Source: an uncultured Roseibium sp. (GTDB taxonomy: Bacteria; Pseudomonadota; Alphaproteobacteria; Rhizobiales; Stappiaceae). Taken from it: a stretch of 64,000 nucleotides of DNA. Shown piece after piece: positions 8,103 to 16,324 of this stretch. The stretch covers positions 2,914,001-2,978,000 of the forward strand of contig NZ_OY780958.1 of NCBI RefSeq assembly GCF_963675985.1, written 5' to 3'. The notes below the pieces were generated by a model. The model did no database searches. It was not told where the DNA came from and saw only the letters and a list, made by a program, of their open reading frames with translations. Position 1 is the stretch's first letter. The number at the start of each line of letters is the position of its first letter. Made by a program: the position numbers and the translations under genes.

Positions 8103-8254
8103 TTTGATTTCGGGGGTCAAGGGAGAATGCACGTGGCTCACTGCCGCACGCCTTCAAAAGGCGATCCCGGAAAGGCCTCGCGCCCCTCCCGCATCTTGCC
8201 AGCCCCTCTCCTATCTGCTATCAGAACAAAACAAGAACATTAATGGAGACCTTC

Positions 8255-8614
8255 ATGCTGGCCGATCCCGTCACCGAAGAGGTTTTTGCAACCGGATACG
8301 AGGCACATAGCGCCGGGACACAGGACAGCGGGCCGGCAGAGCTCCGCATTGTCGACGTCACTGCGAATGACGTGGAGACCATGCTGGTCTATCTCCAGAA
8401 GACCCTGTCCAAGGCCGAGCAAATCCGCGAACGCTCGACCGCGGGCAGTTATCTGGACAAGGTGCTGGCAAAGACCATGGAGAGCATCGCCGTGGAGATG
8501 ACGCAGCTTCGCTATCTCCTTGCCCATCCGGATTATCCCGTGCCGCCGGGGCTGGCCGGCTTGTTCGTATCCGGGTCCACAGCCTCGACCGGCCGCATGC
8601 AGCCGGCGATGTGA
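8255..8614 (+). CDS. Small hypothetical protein
   Basis: This protein of about 119 residues is not recognised. It begins MLADPVTEEV, with GGAG six bases upstream of the ATG at 8255; an in-frame ATG at 8243 has no ribosome-binding site. It lacks a signal peptide and membrane segments. The middle part (VETMLVYLQKTLSKAEQIRE to MESIAVEMTQLRYLLAHPDY) is amphipathic and helical, and the C-terminus is Gly/Ser-rich. It is transcribed divergently from hmgA, but nothing links it to aromatic metabolism. Confidence 0.55.
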   Translation: MLADPVTEEVFATGYEAHSAGTQDSGPAELRIVDVTANDVETMLVYLQKTLSKAEQIRERSTAGSYLDKVLAKTMESIAVEMTQLRYLLAHPDYPVPPGLAGLFVSGSTASTGRMQPAM

Positions 8615-8744
8615 GTCCTTGCCAGGTTAACCAACAGTTAAATTTTCGCCCCCCTGATCGTCAGGTTTCTCCCCGATGACGTGCAACCCTTGATAGTCTC
8701 CCCCAGGAAAAGCAGTCATTTACTGCATAAATCGGGGTAGCAAC

Positions 8745-8948
8745 ATGATTACGTCAGCGGTCGGGGTTCCGCTTTTGACGGGATATGCCATCGGGGCAAC
8801 CGTCTTTTTTCTTTTAAGCCTTTTCGAACTCGCGAAACATCACGGTCTCAAGCCTGCCGTCATCCTGGCAACGCTTGGCTGCGCGGGGATCTGGCCCGTC
8901 GCGATTGTGATCGTCCTGCTGATCGGGCCGAAGCGGTTGGCGAGTTAA
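8745..8948 (+). CDS. Small two-helix membrane protein, hypothetical
   Basis: The 67 residues are dominated by two hydrophobic helices, about 7-29 (VPLLTGYAIGATVFFLLSLF) and 38-62 (AVILATLGCAGIWPVAIVIV), joined by a short KHHGLKP loop and ending in a basic tail. A GGGGT stretch precedes the ATG at 8745. No family is recognised. It converges on the HerA-like gene with only 30 bases between the two stop codons. Confidence 0.6.
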   Translation: MITSAVGVPLLTGYAIGATVFFLLSLFELAKHHGLKPAVILATLGCAGIWPVAIVIVLLIGPKRLAS

Positions 8949-8978
8949 GCCGACCCCCGACCCTCGAGCGCGAATCGC

Positions 8979-10448
8979 TCAGGCGGCGGCCTCGTCGCCG
9001 GGAGCCGTCTGCCAGCCGAGGTCCGTCAGCGTGACGATGCGATTGCCTCTGAGGTCAGTCGCGCAGAGGATGAATCCGCGCTCTTCCATATGGCTCAGCA
9101 GCCAGCGTGCCCGGCCGGGCGAGCGGGTGCCGTAGGCGGTTGCGATTTCGATATTTCCCGGACACGGCGCCTTGGCGTTGGCCGCCTTGGCGAGCAGCAG
9201 GTAGACCCCGCGCATGTCTTCGGGCAGCTCGGCGGCGACCATTTCCGCCTGGGCCCAGGCGCTGTCGTCGACCTCCCCCTTGTCCACGCCGGCGCGCGCG
9301 ACCGAAAGCTTTTCCCTGAAGACCTGAAGATCGGGAATGCCGCCCGGCAGCTTGGCGATCCGGCAGCGGACCTGGAAATCCTGGTAAAGGGTCGCGATCG
9401 GCTGGAAGGCGGCCTCCGGTTCCGACAGGATCTCGCCAATGATCTCGGCAATCCCCTCTTCACGCGCACCGTAGTCGAGCAGGTTGTCCGCCGGCGCGCC
9501 TTCATTGGCCCGCTCGGCGCCCGTCAGCTGATCAAGCACATCCGAGGTCGTCGCGACCGGCTCCGGCTGACGCACCCGCACAGGAACCGCCTCACCGGGA
9601 GACGGGGTAAAGATCAGGTCCTTGGCATCCTCGAGCGGCTGATCGGGCAGCGGCATCAGTTTGGGGCTGCCGCCGCGCCCGGCGGTTTCCACCGGACCGA
9701 TCTTCACCGGCACCGGCCGGCGCGACAGGGCCGGACCGAGGGCGACGAAGTGGCCGCGGTCGAGATTGCGGAAGGTTTCCGCCTGGCGGCGTTCCATGCC
9801 GAGCAGATCGGCGGCACGGGCCATGTCGATGTCGAGGAAGGTCCGGCCCATCAGGAAGTTGGAAGCTTCCGCGGCCACGTTCTTGGCGAGCTTGGCGAGG
9901 CGCTGGGTGGCGATGACCCCGGCGAGCCCGCGCTTTCGGCCGCGGCACATGAGGTTGGTCATGGCGCCGAGCGAGCGGCGGCGGGCTTCCTCGGAGACTT
10001 CGCCGGCGGCAGCTGGCGCGAACAGCTGTGCCTCGTCAACCACCACCAGCATCGGATACCAGAGATCCCGGTCCGCATCGAACAACCCATCCAGGAAGGT
10101 GGCAGCCGCCTTCATCTGGCGGTCGGCGTCGAGCCCCTCCAGGTTGAGAATGACCGACACGCGGTGCGCCCGCACACGGCCCGCAATCATCTGCAGGTCT
10201 TTTTCCGTGCCGACCGCATCGACGACCACATGGCCGTATTTGTCGGCGAGCGAGACGAAATCGCCTTCCGGATCGATGATGGCCTGCTGCACCCAGCCGG
10301 CGGACTGTTCCAGAAGCCGGCGCAACAGATGCGACTTGCCCGAGCCGGAATTGCCCTGAACCAGCAGGCGCGTTGCCAGCAATTCCTCAAGATCCATGCC
10401 GGCCTGCTGGCCGTTGGTCATTTCCCCGATATCGATGCTAACTGTCAT
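8979..10448 (-). CDS. HerA/FtsK-type ATP-binding protein (DUF87-like)
   Basis: The 489-residue protein has a HerA-type P-loop ATPase domain. Walker A is GNSGSGKS at residues 32-39 and Walker B is LVVVDEAQLF with D138/E139, followed by an RGRKRGLAGVIATQRLAKL sensor-like segment typical of HerA/TraG-like ATPases. After about residue 270 comes a Pro-rich linker and a C-terminal helical part ending in a possible winged-helix region (ARWLLSHMEERGFI). The start has AGGA at good spacing. HerA relatives translocate DNA or protein, usually with NurA or a defence nuclease, but no partner gene lies beside it: its neighbours are a tiny membrane protein and a cupin. Its role is therefore open. Confidence 0.85.
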   Translation of the reverse strand: MTVSIDIGEMTNGQQAGMDLEELLATRLLVQGNSGSGKSHLLRRLLEQSAGWVQQAIIDPEGDFVSLADKYGHVVVDAVGTEKDLQMIAGRVRAHRVSVILNLEGLDADRQMKAAATFLDGLFDADRDLWYPMLVVVDEAQLFAPAAAGEVSEEARRRSLGAMTNLMCRGRKRGLAGVIATQRLAKLAKNVAAEASNFLMGRTFLDIDMARAADLLGMERRQAETFRNLDRGHFVALGPALSRRPVPVKIGPVETAGRGGSPKLMPLPDQPLEDAKDLIFTPSPGEAVPVRVRQPEPVATTSDVLDQLTGAERANEGAPADNLLDYGAREEGIAEIIGEILSEPEAAFQPIATLYQDFQVRCRIAKLPGGIPDLQVFREKLSVARAGVDKGEVDDSAWAQAEMVAAELPEDMRGVYLLLAKAANAKAPCPGNIEIATAYGTRSPGRARWLLSHMEERGFILCATDLRGNRIVTLTDLGWQTAPGDEAAA

Positions 10449-10693
10449 ACGTCTTCCTGGCGTCGAGCCACTTCTCCGGCCTGACGGCGCTCAAATCGCA
10501 AAAACTCCGGAACCTCATTTTCAGATGCAGTCAGAAATCTGCATGATTCCCGGCGCAGTGCAAAACCGCAGGTGCGTCAGGCAGCCGATTTCCCCAATCC
10601 TCGCCATCAAGTCAACAGCTTCGTGACCCATCGGGACTTTTCCCTGAAATCCATACACCCTATTTCTGGCCTATAAAAGGAAAGGATAGGAAC

Positions 10694-11347
10694 ATGCAGA
10701 TCCATGCCGACCTGACCAGGCGCGCTTCGGTGGACAGCAACGCGCTGGAGTGGGTGCCGTCCCCCATGGCCGGGGTCGAGCGCCGCATGCTGGAGCGCGA
10801 CGGCGCGGAGGTCGCCCGGGCGACCTCGCTGGTGCGCTACGCGCCGGGCTCGGCCTTTTCCGCCCATACACATGATCTCGGCGAGGAATTCCTGGTCCTC
10901 GACGGGGTCTTTTCCGACGAGACGGGCGACTTCGCCAAGGGCATGTATGTGCGCAATCCTCCCGGCTCCAGCCATGTGCCTTCCAGTGCGCCGGGCGCCA
11001 CGATCCTGGTCAAGTTGCGCCAGATGGCTCCGGATGACACCACGTTCGTTCGTATCGATACCCATGACGAGACCGCCTGGCAGACAGGCCGCACGGGCGA
11101 ACGACGTCTGCCGCTTTTTTCCAACGCCCATGAGGAGGTCGCAATGCTGGACTGGGAGAAAGGGACTGCCTTCGAGACCGTCTCGCTACCCGGCGGCGCG
11201 GAGTATTTCGTCCTATCCGGAAGTTTTACAGACGAAAACGGCACGTACCCAGAAGGTAGCTGGCTGAGGCTTCCGGCCGGTTCCACACAGACAATCGCCA
11301 GCCCGACCGGCGCCCGGGTCTATCGGAAGACGGGCCATCTCGCGTAG
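10694..11347 (+). CDS. Bicupin protein with ChrR-like cupin domains
   Basis: The 217-residue protein carries two successive ChrR-type cupin domains. The first has the metal-binding pattern HTHDLGEEF around residues 58-65 and a later SSHVPSS histidine. The second (SLPGGAEYFVLSGSF) keeps the fold signature but appears to have lost most ligands. ChrR-like cupins occur in anti-sigma factors, where the N-terminal zinc domain binds the sigma factor. That domain is absent and no ECF sigma gene adjoins, so a stand-alone cupin enzyme or sensor is more likely. AGGAAC upstream of the ATG at 10694 supports the start. Confidence 0.8.
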   Translation: MQIHADLTRRASVDSNALEWVPSPMAGVERRMLERDGAEVARATSLVRYAPGSAFSAHTHDLGEEFLVLDGVFSDETGDFAKGMYVRNPPGSSHVPSSAPGATILVKLRQMAPDDTTFVRIDTHDETAWQTGRTGERRLPLFSNAHEEVAMLDWEKGTAFETVSLPGGAEYFVLSGSFTDENGTYPEGSWLRLPAGSTQTIASPTGARVYRKTGHLA

Positions 11348-11396
11348 GCTATCCGCTTCGTGCACGACATCCGCATCTTGCCTGACTTGTCTGCTT

Positions 11397-11419
11397 ATAT
11401 CATATTCAATGATATGAAT
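11397..11419 (+). promoter_or_regulatory. SqrR/BigR-like sulfide-responsive operator upstream of rhodanese gene
   Basis: Bases 11404-11419 read ATTC, eight bases, GAAT, the spacing I recall for SqrR/BigR persulfide-sensing ArsR-family repressors. Overlapping it, ATATCAT and ATGATAT form a perfect 7-bp inverted repeat (11397-11415). The site lies 60 bases before the start of an exported rhodanese, a gene class typical of these regulons. Confidence 0.5.
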
Positions 11420-11479
11420 TTTTGAATTCAAAGAATGCGGCCAGGCAGTTTTCCTTGAAGGCCGTAAAGGGAGGACTTC

Positions 11480-12046
11480 ATGCGATACGGATTTTTCGGA
11501 CTTCTGGCACTTGGGATGACCCTCGCAGTTCCGGCGGCGGCGGCCGACGGAGACCTGAAGATCACGGGCGACGAAACCGTGGTCACCATCGAAACCGATG
11601 ACGGCGCCGTCGACATCACCCGTCAGAAGACTGAGGCAGCCCTGATCGGCGGTGTCCTGCAGCCGATGGTTCCTGTTCCCGGCGTCACGCCGGTCGGCGA
11701 ACTGGAAGTGCTCGACGCACTGAAGACAAAAAGCGCCAAGGTGGTCGATATGCGCACGTTGGAATGGCGGACCAAGTCCACCATTCCCGGCAGCATCCAT
11801 ATCCCCTACACGGAAGTCGCCATGCGGCTGAACGAACTGGGCTGCACCGGCGGCCAGGGGTCCTGGGACTGTGCCAATGCCGACAACATCATCGCCTTCT
11901 GCAATGGTCCGGCCTGTCCGCAGAGCCCGACCGCGATCAAGGTCATGGCCCGTGAAGGCTATCCGGTGGAAAAGATCTTCTACTACCGGGGCGGCATGCA
12001 GGACTGGGCCGTCCTGGGGCTCACCGTGGCAGAGGACATGTTCTGA
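11480..12046 (+). CDS. Exported rhodanese-like sulfurtransferase
   Basis: This 188-residue protein has a clear signal peptide (MRYGFFGLLALGMTLAVPAA, cleavage near residue 21-23) and a single rhodanese domain. VVDMRTLEW and TIPGSIHIPY are the CH2A-type segments, and the active-site loop FCNGPACPQS carries the candidate catalytic cysteine C141. Rhodaneses move sulfane sulfur to thiophiles or thiol acceptors; this one would act in the periplasm. GGAGG lies four to five bases before the ATG. The upstream SqrR/BigR-like operator suggests induction by sulfide or polysulfide. A sequence-specific thiosulfate or persulfide preference cannot be read. Confidence 0.88.
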   Translation: MRYGFFGLLALGMTLAVPAAAADGDLKITGDETVVTIETDDGAVDITRQKTEAALIGGVLQPMVPVPGVTPVGELEVLDALKTKSAKVVDMRTLEWRTKSTIPGSIHIPYTEVAMRLNELGCTGGQGSWDCANADNIIAFCNGPACPQSPTAIKVMAREGYPVEKIFYYRGGMQDWAVLGLTVAEDMF

Positions 12047-12295
12047 GCCTTTGGTTCGAATGATGAAGCCTCAGAATCCGCGTATCGGCCGGCGCTTGCG
12101 AGAGCGTGGGCCGATATCGGAAGATCGGTCAGTTCTGACCGTGTCGCGGCAGTCCAGGTTCTGCTTTGTCTCAACGCGTGCGGAAACCGCCATCCGACTT
12201 GCCGAACGCCCCCCGCTTAGCCGCTTTCCGCCGCCTAAGCCGCCGTTCGACATTGCCTTGAGCAAAGGATTTGAGCCTGAAATGACAGGCCACAT

Positions 12296-12817
12296 TCAGG
12301 CACCGGGCTTGCGACCGGTGGCAAAATGCCCGCACTTGTCGGGACCGCACACCACCGCGCCAACGCCTTTTCCACCGTGCAGGCCGCTGTGTCCGGCATG
12401 GAAAGCATTCCACTGCTTGTACCAGGGCTGACCGGCATAGTGGGTGTTCCAATAGGCCCGACCGTAGGTCGCAACAGCAACCCCGGCAGCCGATGCAACC
12501 CGGGGGCTCACCACCGTGTAGCCGCCGTTCAAGGCAATCGTGATATCGCGGGCGGCAACCCAGCCGCGATCCGCACCCCAGCTGACATCGCACCAGGAGG
12601 TGCTTGCATTGCAGCCGTGAAGCGTGACGCCCGCCTCGGCCGGCAGTGTCGTTACAATGGGATAGGTCGTTGCCGGCCCCGCCCTCATGTTCAGGTCCGT
12701 GACCGTTTCAGCGATCGTTGACGCGTTTGCCGACGACAGACCAGCCATTCCGATCACCGGCAGCGCGGTGACCGCGGCAGCTACAATCGTCCGCATTTTC
12801 GAGAAGACAGGTTTCAT
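12296..12817 (-). CDS. Exported SH3b-domain protein
   Basis: The 173-residue protein starts at the ATG at 12817, which has GGAGAG upstream; the longer in-frame extension lacks such a site. A signal peptide (residues 1-31, ending SSANA) is followed by a bacterial SH3 domain (LNMRAGPATTYPIVTTLP to WVAARDI, about residues 38-92). The C-terminal part is Gly/Tyr/His-rich with a WNTHYAGQPWYKQW segment and paired cysteines. Such proteins usually bind the cell wall or sit in the envelope. No enzymatic domain is seen. The 250 bases between it and the rhodanese stop hold nothing recognisable. Confidence 0.78.
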   Translation of the reverse strand: MKPVFSKMRTIVAAAVTALPVIGMAGLSSANASTIAETVTDLNMRAGPATTYPIVTTLPAEAGVTLHGCNASTSWCDVSWGADRGWVAARDITIALNGGYTVVSPRVASAAGVAVATYGRAYWNTHYAGQPWYKQWNAFHAGHSGLHGGKGVGAVVCGPDKCGHFATGRKPGA

Positions 12818-13044
12818 GATTTCTCTCCTTCCGTTTGTTTGGCCGTGGCGCGTCCTCAACAAAGGAAGCGCACCACAGTGGAATAGGAGAAATCAGCCCT
12901 GATGACCTGTGACGGGCGGCACAGCGAAGGAAGCTCCGGCAATGCTGGGCACACCCTCACCGTGCAATCCTGAAATGGTGTTTGTGCTCTCGCAGATATG
13001 AAATGACCTGCGCCAAGCGCGTTTTCGGTCCCTTTGCCCGCTCC

Positions 13045-13926
13045 CTATTCCGCTGCCTGCAAGGCCAGTGCGCTTGCGCGCAGATACCGGCTCGGGACCA
13101 TTCCGGTCATGCGCTTGAACATGGTGGTGAAGGCGGCAGTGCTGTCGTAGCCGAGATCAAGGGCGACACTGGTGACCTGCTCTCCACCGGCAAGGCGCGG
13201 CAGGGCCGCAAAAATGCAGGCCTGCTGGCGCCATGCGGACAGGCTGACGCCTGTTTCGGAGCGGAAGAACCGGGTGAACGAACGCCGGCTCATGGCAAGC
13301 GACCCGGCCCATTCGTCGATGGAGGCGCCGACGGCAGGATTTTCCAGGAAGCTGCGGCACAGTTTCGCCAGACGTGGATCGGCCGGAAACGGCAGGCCGA
13401 GCGGGCGCTCGGGCAGATTGGGGATCTCTTCCAGGATCAAGGCCATGATCAGGCCGGCCCGGCTTGCGGCCTCGTAGCTCTGCGGGAGCCGAACCGCCTC
13501 CAGCATCAGGCTGCGCATCAGGTCCGTCAGGCCGACGACACGGGTTTCCCGCGGCAGCTGCGAGACAGCGCCAGGCGCCACATAGATCGAGCGCATGCTG
13601 ACCTGGCCCCTCGCCGTGACAGAATGCTCCAGGTCGGCCGGCACCCAGAGCGCATGATCGGGCGGCACCATCCAGCTTCCCGTCGCGGTCGAGACCGTCA
13701 CGACGCCGGCGAGCGCATAGATCAGCTGAGCCCGGCTGTGCCTGTGCGGCCGAACAACGTAGCCATCGGGGTACTCGCTCGCCTTGGCGATAACCGGGCC
13801 GCGTGCGCGCTCGAGCCGATCGATGATCCGGTCATGCGCCTCCCGGGTCCAGGCCGGTTCCGTGTCATCGTCTTGAGGATCCCGGTCCGGCCTGTCTTCA
13901 AAGGGGCGCCTGGAGGTTCCCGGCAT
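13045..13926 (-). CDS. AraC-family transcriptional regulator
   Basis: This regulator of about 293 residues has an N-terminal cupin-like sensing domain (YVVRPHRHSRAQLIYALAGV, with the HRH ligand-like pair) and a C-terminal AraC double helix-turn-helix (SIDEWAGSLAMSRRSFTRFF and VALDLGYDSTAAFTTMFKRM). I chose the ATG at 13926 because GGAG lies nine bases upstream; an ATG at 13956 is in frame but has no site. It is transcribed divergently from the Fsr-like efflux gene across about 130 bases, so it probably controls that transporter and itself. Confidence 0.88.
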   Translation of the reverse strand: MPGTSRRPFEDRPDRDPQDDDTEPAWTREAHDRIIDRLERARGPVIAKASEYPDGYVVRPHRHSRAQLIYALAGVVTVSTATGSWMVPPDHALWVPADLEHSVTARGQVSMRSIYVAPGAVSQLPRETRVVGLTDLMRSLMLEAVRLPQSYEAASRAGLIMALILEEIPNLPERPLGLPFPADPRLAKLCRSFLENPAVGASIDEWAGSLAMSRRSFTRFFRSETGVSLSAWRQQACIFAALPRLAGGEQVTSVALDLGYDSTAAFTTMFKRMTGMVPSRYLRASALALQAAE

Positions 13927-13954
13927 TCTGGTAAGCTCCGATACAATTTGGCCC

Positions 13955-14023
13955 ATATGCGAAAGAAATGGACCATAGCACGAAAGCAGGCCCGGACAAT
14001 CCTGTTAAACTCTTTCGCAATAT
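13955..14023. promoter_or_regulatory. Inverted half-sites in the AraC/MFS divergent promoter region
   Basis: ATATGCGAAAGA (13955-13966) and TCTTTCGCAATAT (14011-14023) are inverted near-copies, differing by one extra A, with about 44 bases between them. They lie in the only shared regulatory space of the two divergent genes and make plausible half-sites for the AraC-family regulator. Confidence 0.4.
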
Positions 14024-14055
14024 CAGGCCCTGCAAGACGCCCCGGGGAACCCCAA

Positions 14056-15255
14056 GTGACCACCGCCACCACGACCGCCGATCAGTCATCCGCTCCAACG
14101 ACAGCTTTTGCGATCATCGCCGCACTCAGCTTCTGCCACATGCTGAACGACATGATGCAGTCGCTGCTGGCGGGTATCTATCCGATCCTGAAAGAAGACT
14201 ACGCACTCGATTTCGGACAGATCGGTCTGATGACGCTCACCTTCCAGGTCACCGCATCCCTGCTACAGCCGCTGATCGGCATCTATACCGACAAGCGCCC
14301 GCAACCCTATTCACTGACCGTCGGCATGGGCTCCACCTTCACCGGTCTGATCCTGCTCGCCAATGCCCACCGGTTCGAGTGGATGCTGGTCGCCTGCGCG
14401 CTCATCGGCCTGGGGTCGGCTGTATTTCATCCCGAATCCTCACGCATCGCCCGCATGGCTTCCGGCGGGCGGCATGGACTTGCCCAGTCGCTGTTTCAGG
14501 TCGGCGGCAATTTCGGAACGGCGCTCGGGCCTTTGCTCGCAGCCTTTATTGTCCTGCCTCACGGCCAGAAGAGCGTCGCCTGGTTCAGTGCGGCCGCTCT
14601 GCTTGCCATGCTGGTGCTGTGGCAGGTGGGCTCCTGGTATGCCGGCAAGAGAAGGGCCACGGCCAGGCATGCTATCGCGCATGCAGGCTCCGGGCTTTCC
14701 CGGTCGCGAGTCGTACTGGCGATTGCCGTTCTCGGGGTGCTGGTCTTTTCCAAGTACATCTACATGGCCAGCCTGACGAACTATTACACCTTCTACCTGA
14801 TGCATAAATTCGACGTCAGCATTCGGGAATCCCAGCTTCTGCTGTTCCTGTTTCTGGGCGCTGTCGCCGCCGGGACGGTGATCGGCGGTCCGGTCGGCGA
14901 CCGGATCGGCCGCAAGGTGGTGATCTGGATTTCCATCCTCGGCGTGTTGCCGTTCACGCTGATCCTTCCCTATGCGAACCTGTTCTGGACAGGGGTGCTG
15001 ACCGTCATCATCGGCGTCGTTCTGGCCTCGGCCTTTTCCGCGATCATCGTCTTCGCCCAGGAGCTGGTGCCCGGCAAGGTCGGACTGATCGCCGGCCTGT
15101 TCTTCGGCTTCGCCTTCGGGATTGCAGGTCTTGGCGCGGCCGTCCTGGGTGAAGTCGCCGACGTGAAGGGGATCGAATTCGTCTACCACCTGTGCGCCTT
15201 CCTGCCCGCTTTCGGCATCCTGACGGTGTTCCTGCCGAACGTGGAGCGGGTGTAA
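14056..15255 (+). CDS. fsr: MFS efflux transporter, fosmidomycin resistance (Fsr) type
   Basis: The 399-residue, about 12-helix transporter closely follows Escherichia coli Fsr. Shared stretches include CHMLNDMMQSLLAGIYPIL, GLMTLTFQVTASLLQPLIG, FHPESSRIARMASGGRHGLA and QVGGNFGTALGPLLAAFI. I chose the GTG at 14056, preceded by GGGGAA, because the 358 codons upstream in the same frame run antisense through the AraC gene and do not resemble a transporter. The family exports fosmidomycin and other compounds using the proton gradient; the natural substrate here is unknown. The divergent AraC gene is its likely regulator. Confidence 0.92.
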   Translation: MTTATTTADQSSAPTTAFAIIAALSFCHMLNDMMQSLLAGIYPILKEDYALDFGQIGLMTLTFQVTASLLQPLIGIYTDKRPQPYSLTVGMGSTFTGLILLANAHRFEWMLVACALIGLGSAVFHPESSRIARMASGGRHGLAQSLFQVGGNFGTALGPLLAAFIVLPHGQKSVAWFSAAALLAMLVLWQVGSWYAGKRRATARHAIAHAGSGLSRSRVVLAIAVLGVLVFSKYIYMASLTNYYTFYLMHKFDVSIRESQLLLFLFLGAVAAGTVIGGPVGDRIGRKVVIWISILGVLPFTLILPYANLFWTGVLTVIIGVVLASAFSAIIVFAQELVPGKVGLIAGLFFGFAFGIAGLGAAVLGEVADVKGIEFVYHLCAFLPAFGILTVFLPNVERV

Positions 15256-15291
15256 GGCTGTCAGGCCCCAAACAGACCGCAAGCCAGTTAT

Positions 15292-15307
15292 TCAACCAAT
15301 TGGTTGA
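15292..15307 (+). promoter_or_regulatory. ArsR operator 1 (perfect 16-bp palindrome)
   Basis: TCAACCAATTGGTTGA is a perfect palindrome 33 bases upstream of the ArsR start codon. It shares the TCAACCA-NN-TGGTTGA design with the site at 15330-15349, and the two centres are 40 bases apart, close to four helical turns. Confidence 0.75.
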
Positions 15308-15329
15308 CTATTCATCAGCACCTCGATAC

Positions 15330-15349
15330 ATTCAACCACATGGTTGAAT
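15330..15349 (+). promoter_or_regulatory. ArsR operator 2 overlapping the start codon
   Basis: Perfect 9-bp arms ATTCAACCA and TGGTTGAAT flank a CA spacer. The ArsR ATG (15340-15342) lies in the centre of the site, so binding would cover the translation start and the gene is probably autoregulated. Confidence 0.75.
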
Positions 15350-15717
15350 TAAAAACACCCCAGCTCGACACTGTCTTTCATGCTCTTGGCGATGCCACAC
15401 GCCGGCAGATGCTGCGCGATCTTGCCCAAGGAGAAAGGACCGTGAGCCAACTTGCCGAACCTTTCGAGATCTCGCTGGCCGCTGCCTCCAAACACATCAA
15501 GGCCCTGGAGAATGCGGGATTGATCCGCCGCGAGGTGCGTGGCCGCACCCACTTCTGCCGGCTCGATCCCGGGCCACTCGCCAGCGCGGATGAGTGGCTC
15601 GGTTTCTACCGGCAGTTCTGGACCCACCGTCTCGATGCGCTCGAAGAAATTCTCCGGCAGGAAGAGCCGGAAAGTGCCCCGGACAGCGGAAATGCAAACA
15701 AAGGAGAAGACAAATGA
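15340..15717 (+). CDS. ArsR-family winged-helix repressor
   Basis: The 125-residue protein has the ArsR fold: DTVFHALGDATRRQMLRDLA at the N-terminus, the recognition region VSQLAEPFEISLAAASKHIK, and a wing around REVRGRTHFCRLDP. There is no obvious CxC metal site, so it may belong to the subgroup paired with SRPBCC proteins. The ATG at 15340 fits family N-termini better than the upstream TTG at 15304; no Shine-Dalgarno precedes it, so translation may be leaderless or weak. Its stop overlaps the start of the SRPBCC gene (ATGA), indicating coupled expression. Two matching palindromes cover its promoter and start. Confidence 0.9.
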   Translation: MVELKTPQLDTVFHALGDATRRQMLRDLAQGERTVSQLAEPFEISLAAASKHIKALENAGLIRREVRGRTHFCRLDPGPLASADEWLGFYRQFWTHRLDALEEILRQEEPESAPDSGNANKGEDK

Positions 15718-16247
15718 CCGACGTTGCCACCGTCGATGCCTATGGCGTCCTGACCGAACCGGCCACGCTGAAGATCCAGCGCCAACTGCCCGGCCCCATC
15801 GAGCGTATCTGGGCCTATCTCACCGAAAGCGATCAACGCCGTCAGTGGTTAGCCTCCGGCGAGATGGAGTTGAAGGTCGGCGCGCCCTTCACCTTCACCT
15901 GGCGCAATGAGGAACTGAGCGATCCTCCGGGCAGACGCCCCGAAGGCTTTTCGGAAGAAAACAGCATGGAAAGCCGGATCACGGAGTTGCATGCACCCTA
16001 CAAGCTGTCTTTCACCTGGGGGGACAGTGGCGAAGTCACGTTCGAGCTGGAACCGGTGGGCGACGAGGTGCTCCTGACGGTGATCCATCGCCGCATTTCC
16101 GACCGCGCCAACATGATCACGGTCAGCGCCGGCTGGCACATGCATCTCGATATTCTGACCGCAAAGGCCCGCGGCAGGAAACCGGAACCGTTCTGGGAGG
16201 GATGGTTGCGACTGAAAGAAGACTACGACCGGCGTCTCCCGGCCTGA
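15714..16247 (+). CDS. SRPBCC (AHSA1/START-like) family protein
   Basis: This 177-residue protein has the AHSA1-type START fold. IQRQLPGPIERIWAYLTESD forms the first strand and helix, followed by LASGEMELKVGAPFTFTW, a middle ESRITELHAPYKLSFTWGD segment, and a C-terminal helix (AGWHMHLDILTAKA). The start ATG overlaps the ArsR stop by four bases, with GGAGA eight bases upstream, so an upstream extension is rejected. ArsR-SRPBCC pairs are common; the hydrophobic cavity of the fold may bind the effector or a lipophilic substrate. The actual ligand is unknown. Confidence 0.88.
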   Translation: MTDVATVDAYGVLTEPATLKIQRQLPGPIERIWAYLTESDQRRQWLASGEMELKVGAPFTFTWRNEELSDPPGRRPEGFSEENSMESRITELHAPYKLSFTWGDSGEVTFELEPVGDEVLLTVIHRRISDRANMITVSAGWHMHLDILTAKARGRKPEPFWEGWLRLKEDYDRRLPA

Positions 16248-16293
16248 GGCGGACCAGAGCGAGACGCCCGTATCCGGGAAAACCAACCCGACG

Positions 16294-16317
16294 GGCTGGC
16301 GGACCTGCCCGCCAGCC
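16294..16317. terminator. Possible bidirectional terminator between convergent genes
   Basis: GGCTGGCGG and CCGCCAGCC form a perfect 9-bp stem with a 6-base loop in the 77-base gap between the SRPBCC stop and the stop of the opposing DUF2778 gene. No strong T-run follows on the plus strand; on the minus strand TTGGTTTTCC lies about ten bases beyond. Confidence 0.4.
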
Positions 16318-16324
16318 GGAATGT

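Noticed and set aside
9090..10484. 464-codon open frame antisense to the HerA-like gene
   Set aside because: It lacks motifs, whereas the minus strand has Walker A and B in a complete ATPase.
12982..14055. 358-codon N-terminal extension of the MFS transporter
   Set aside because: It overlaps the AraC gene antisense and has no membrane or family character; the GTG at 14056 gives a normal-length Fsr-like protein.
15304..15339. Upstream TTG start for the ArsR protein
   Set aside because: The extra 12 residues are not family-like, and the TTG lies inside the first operator.
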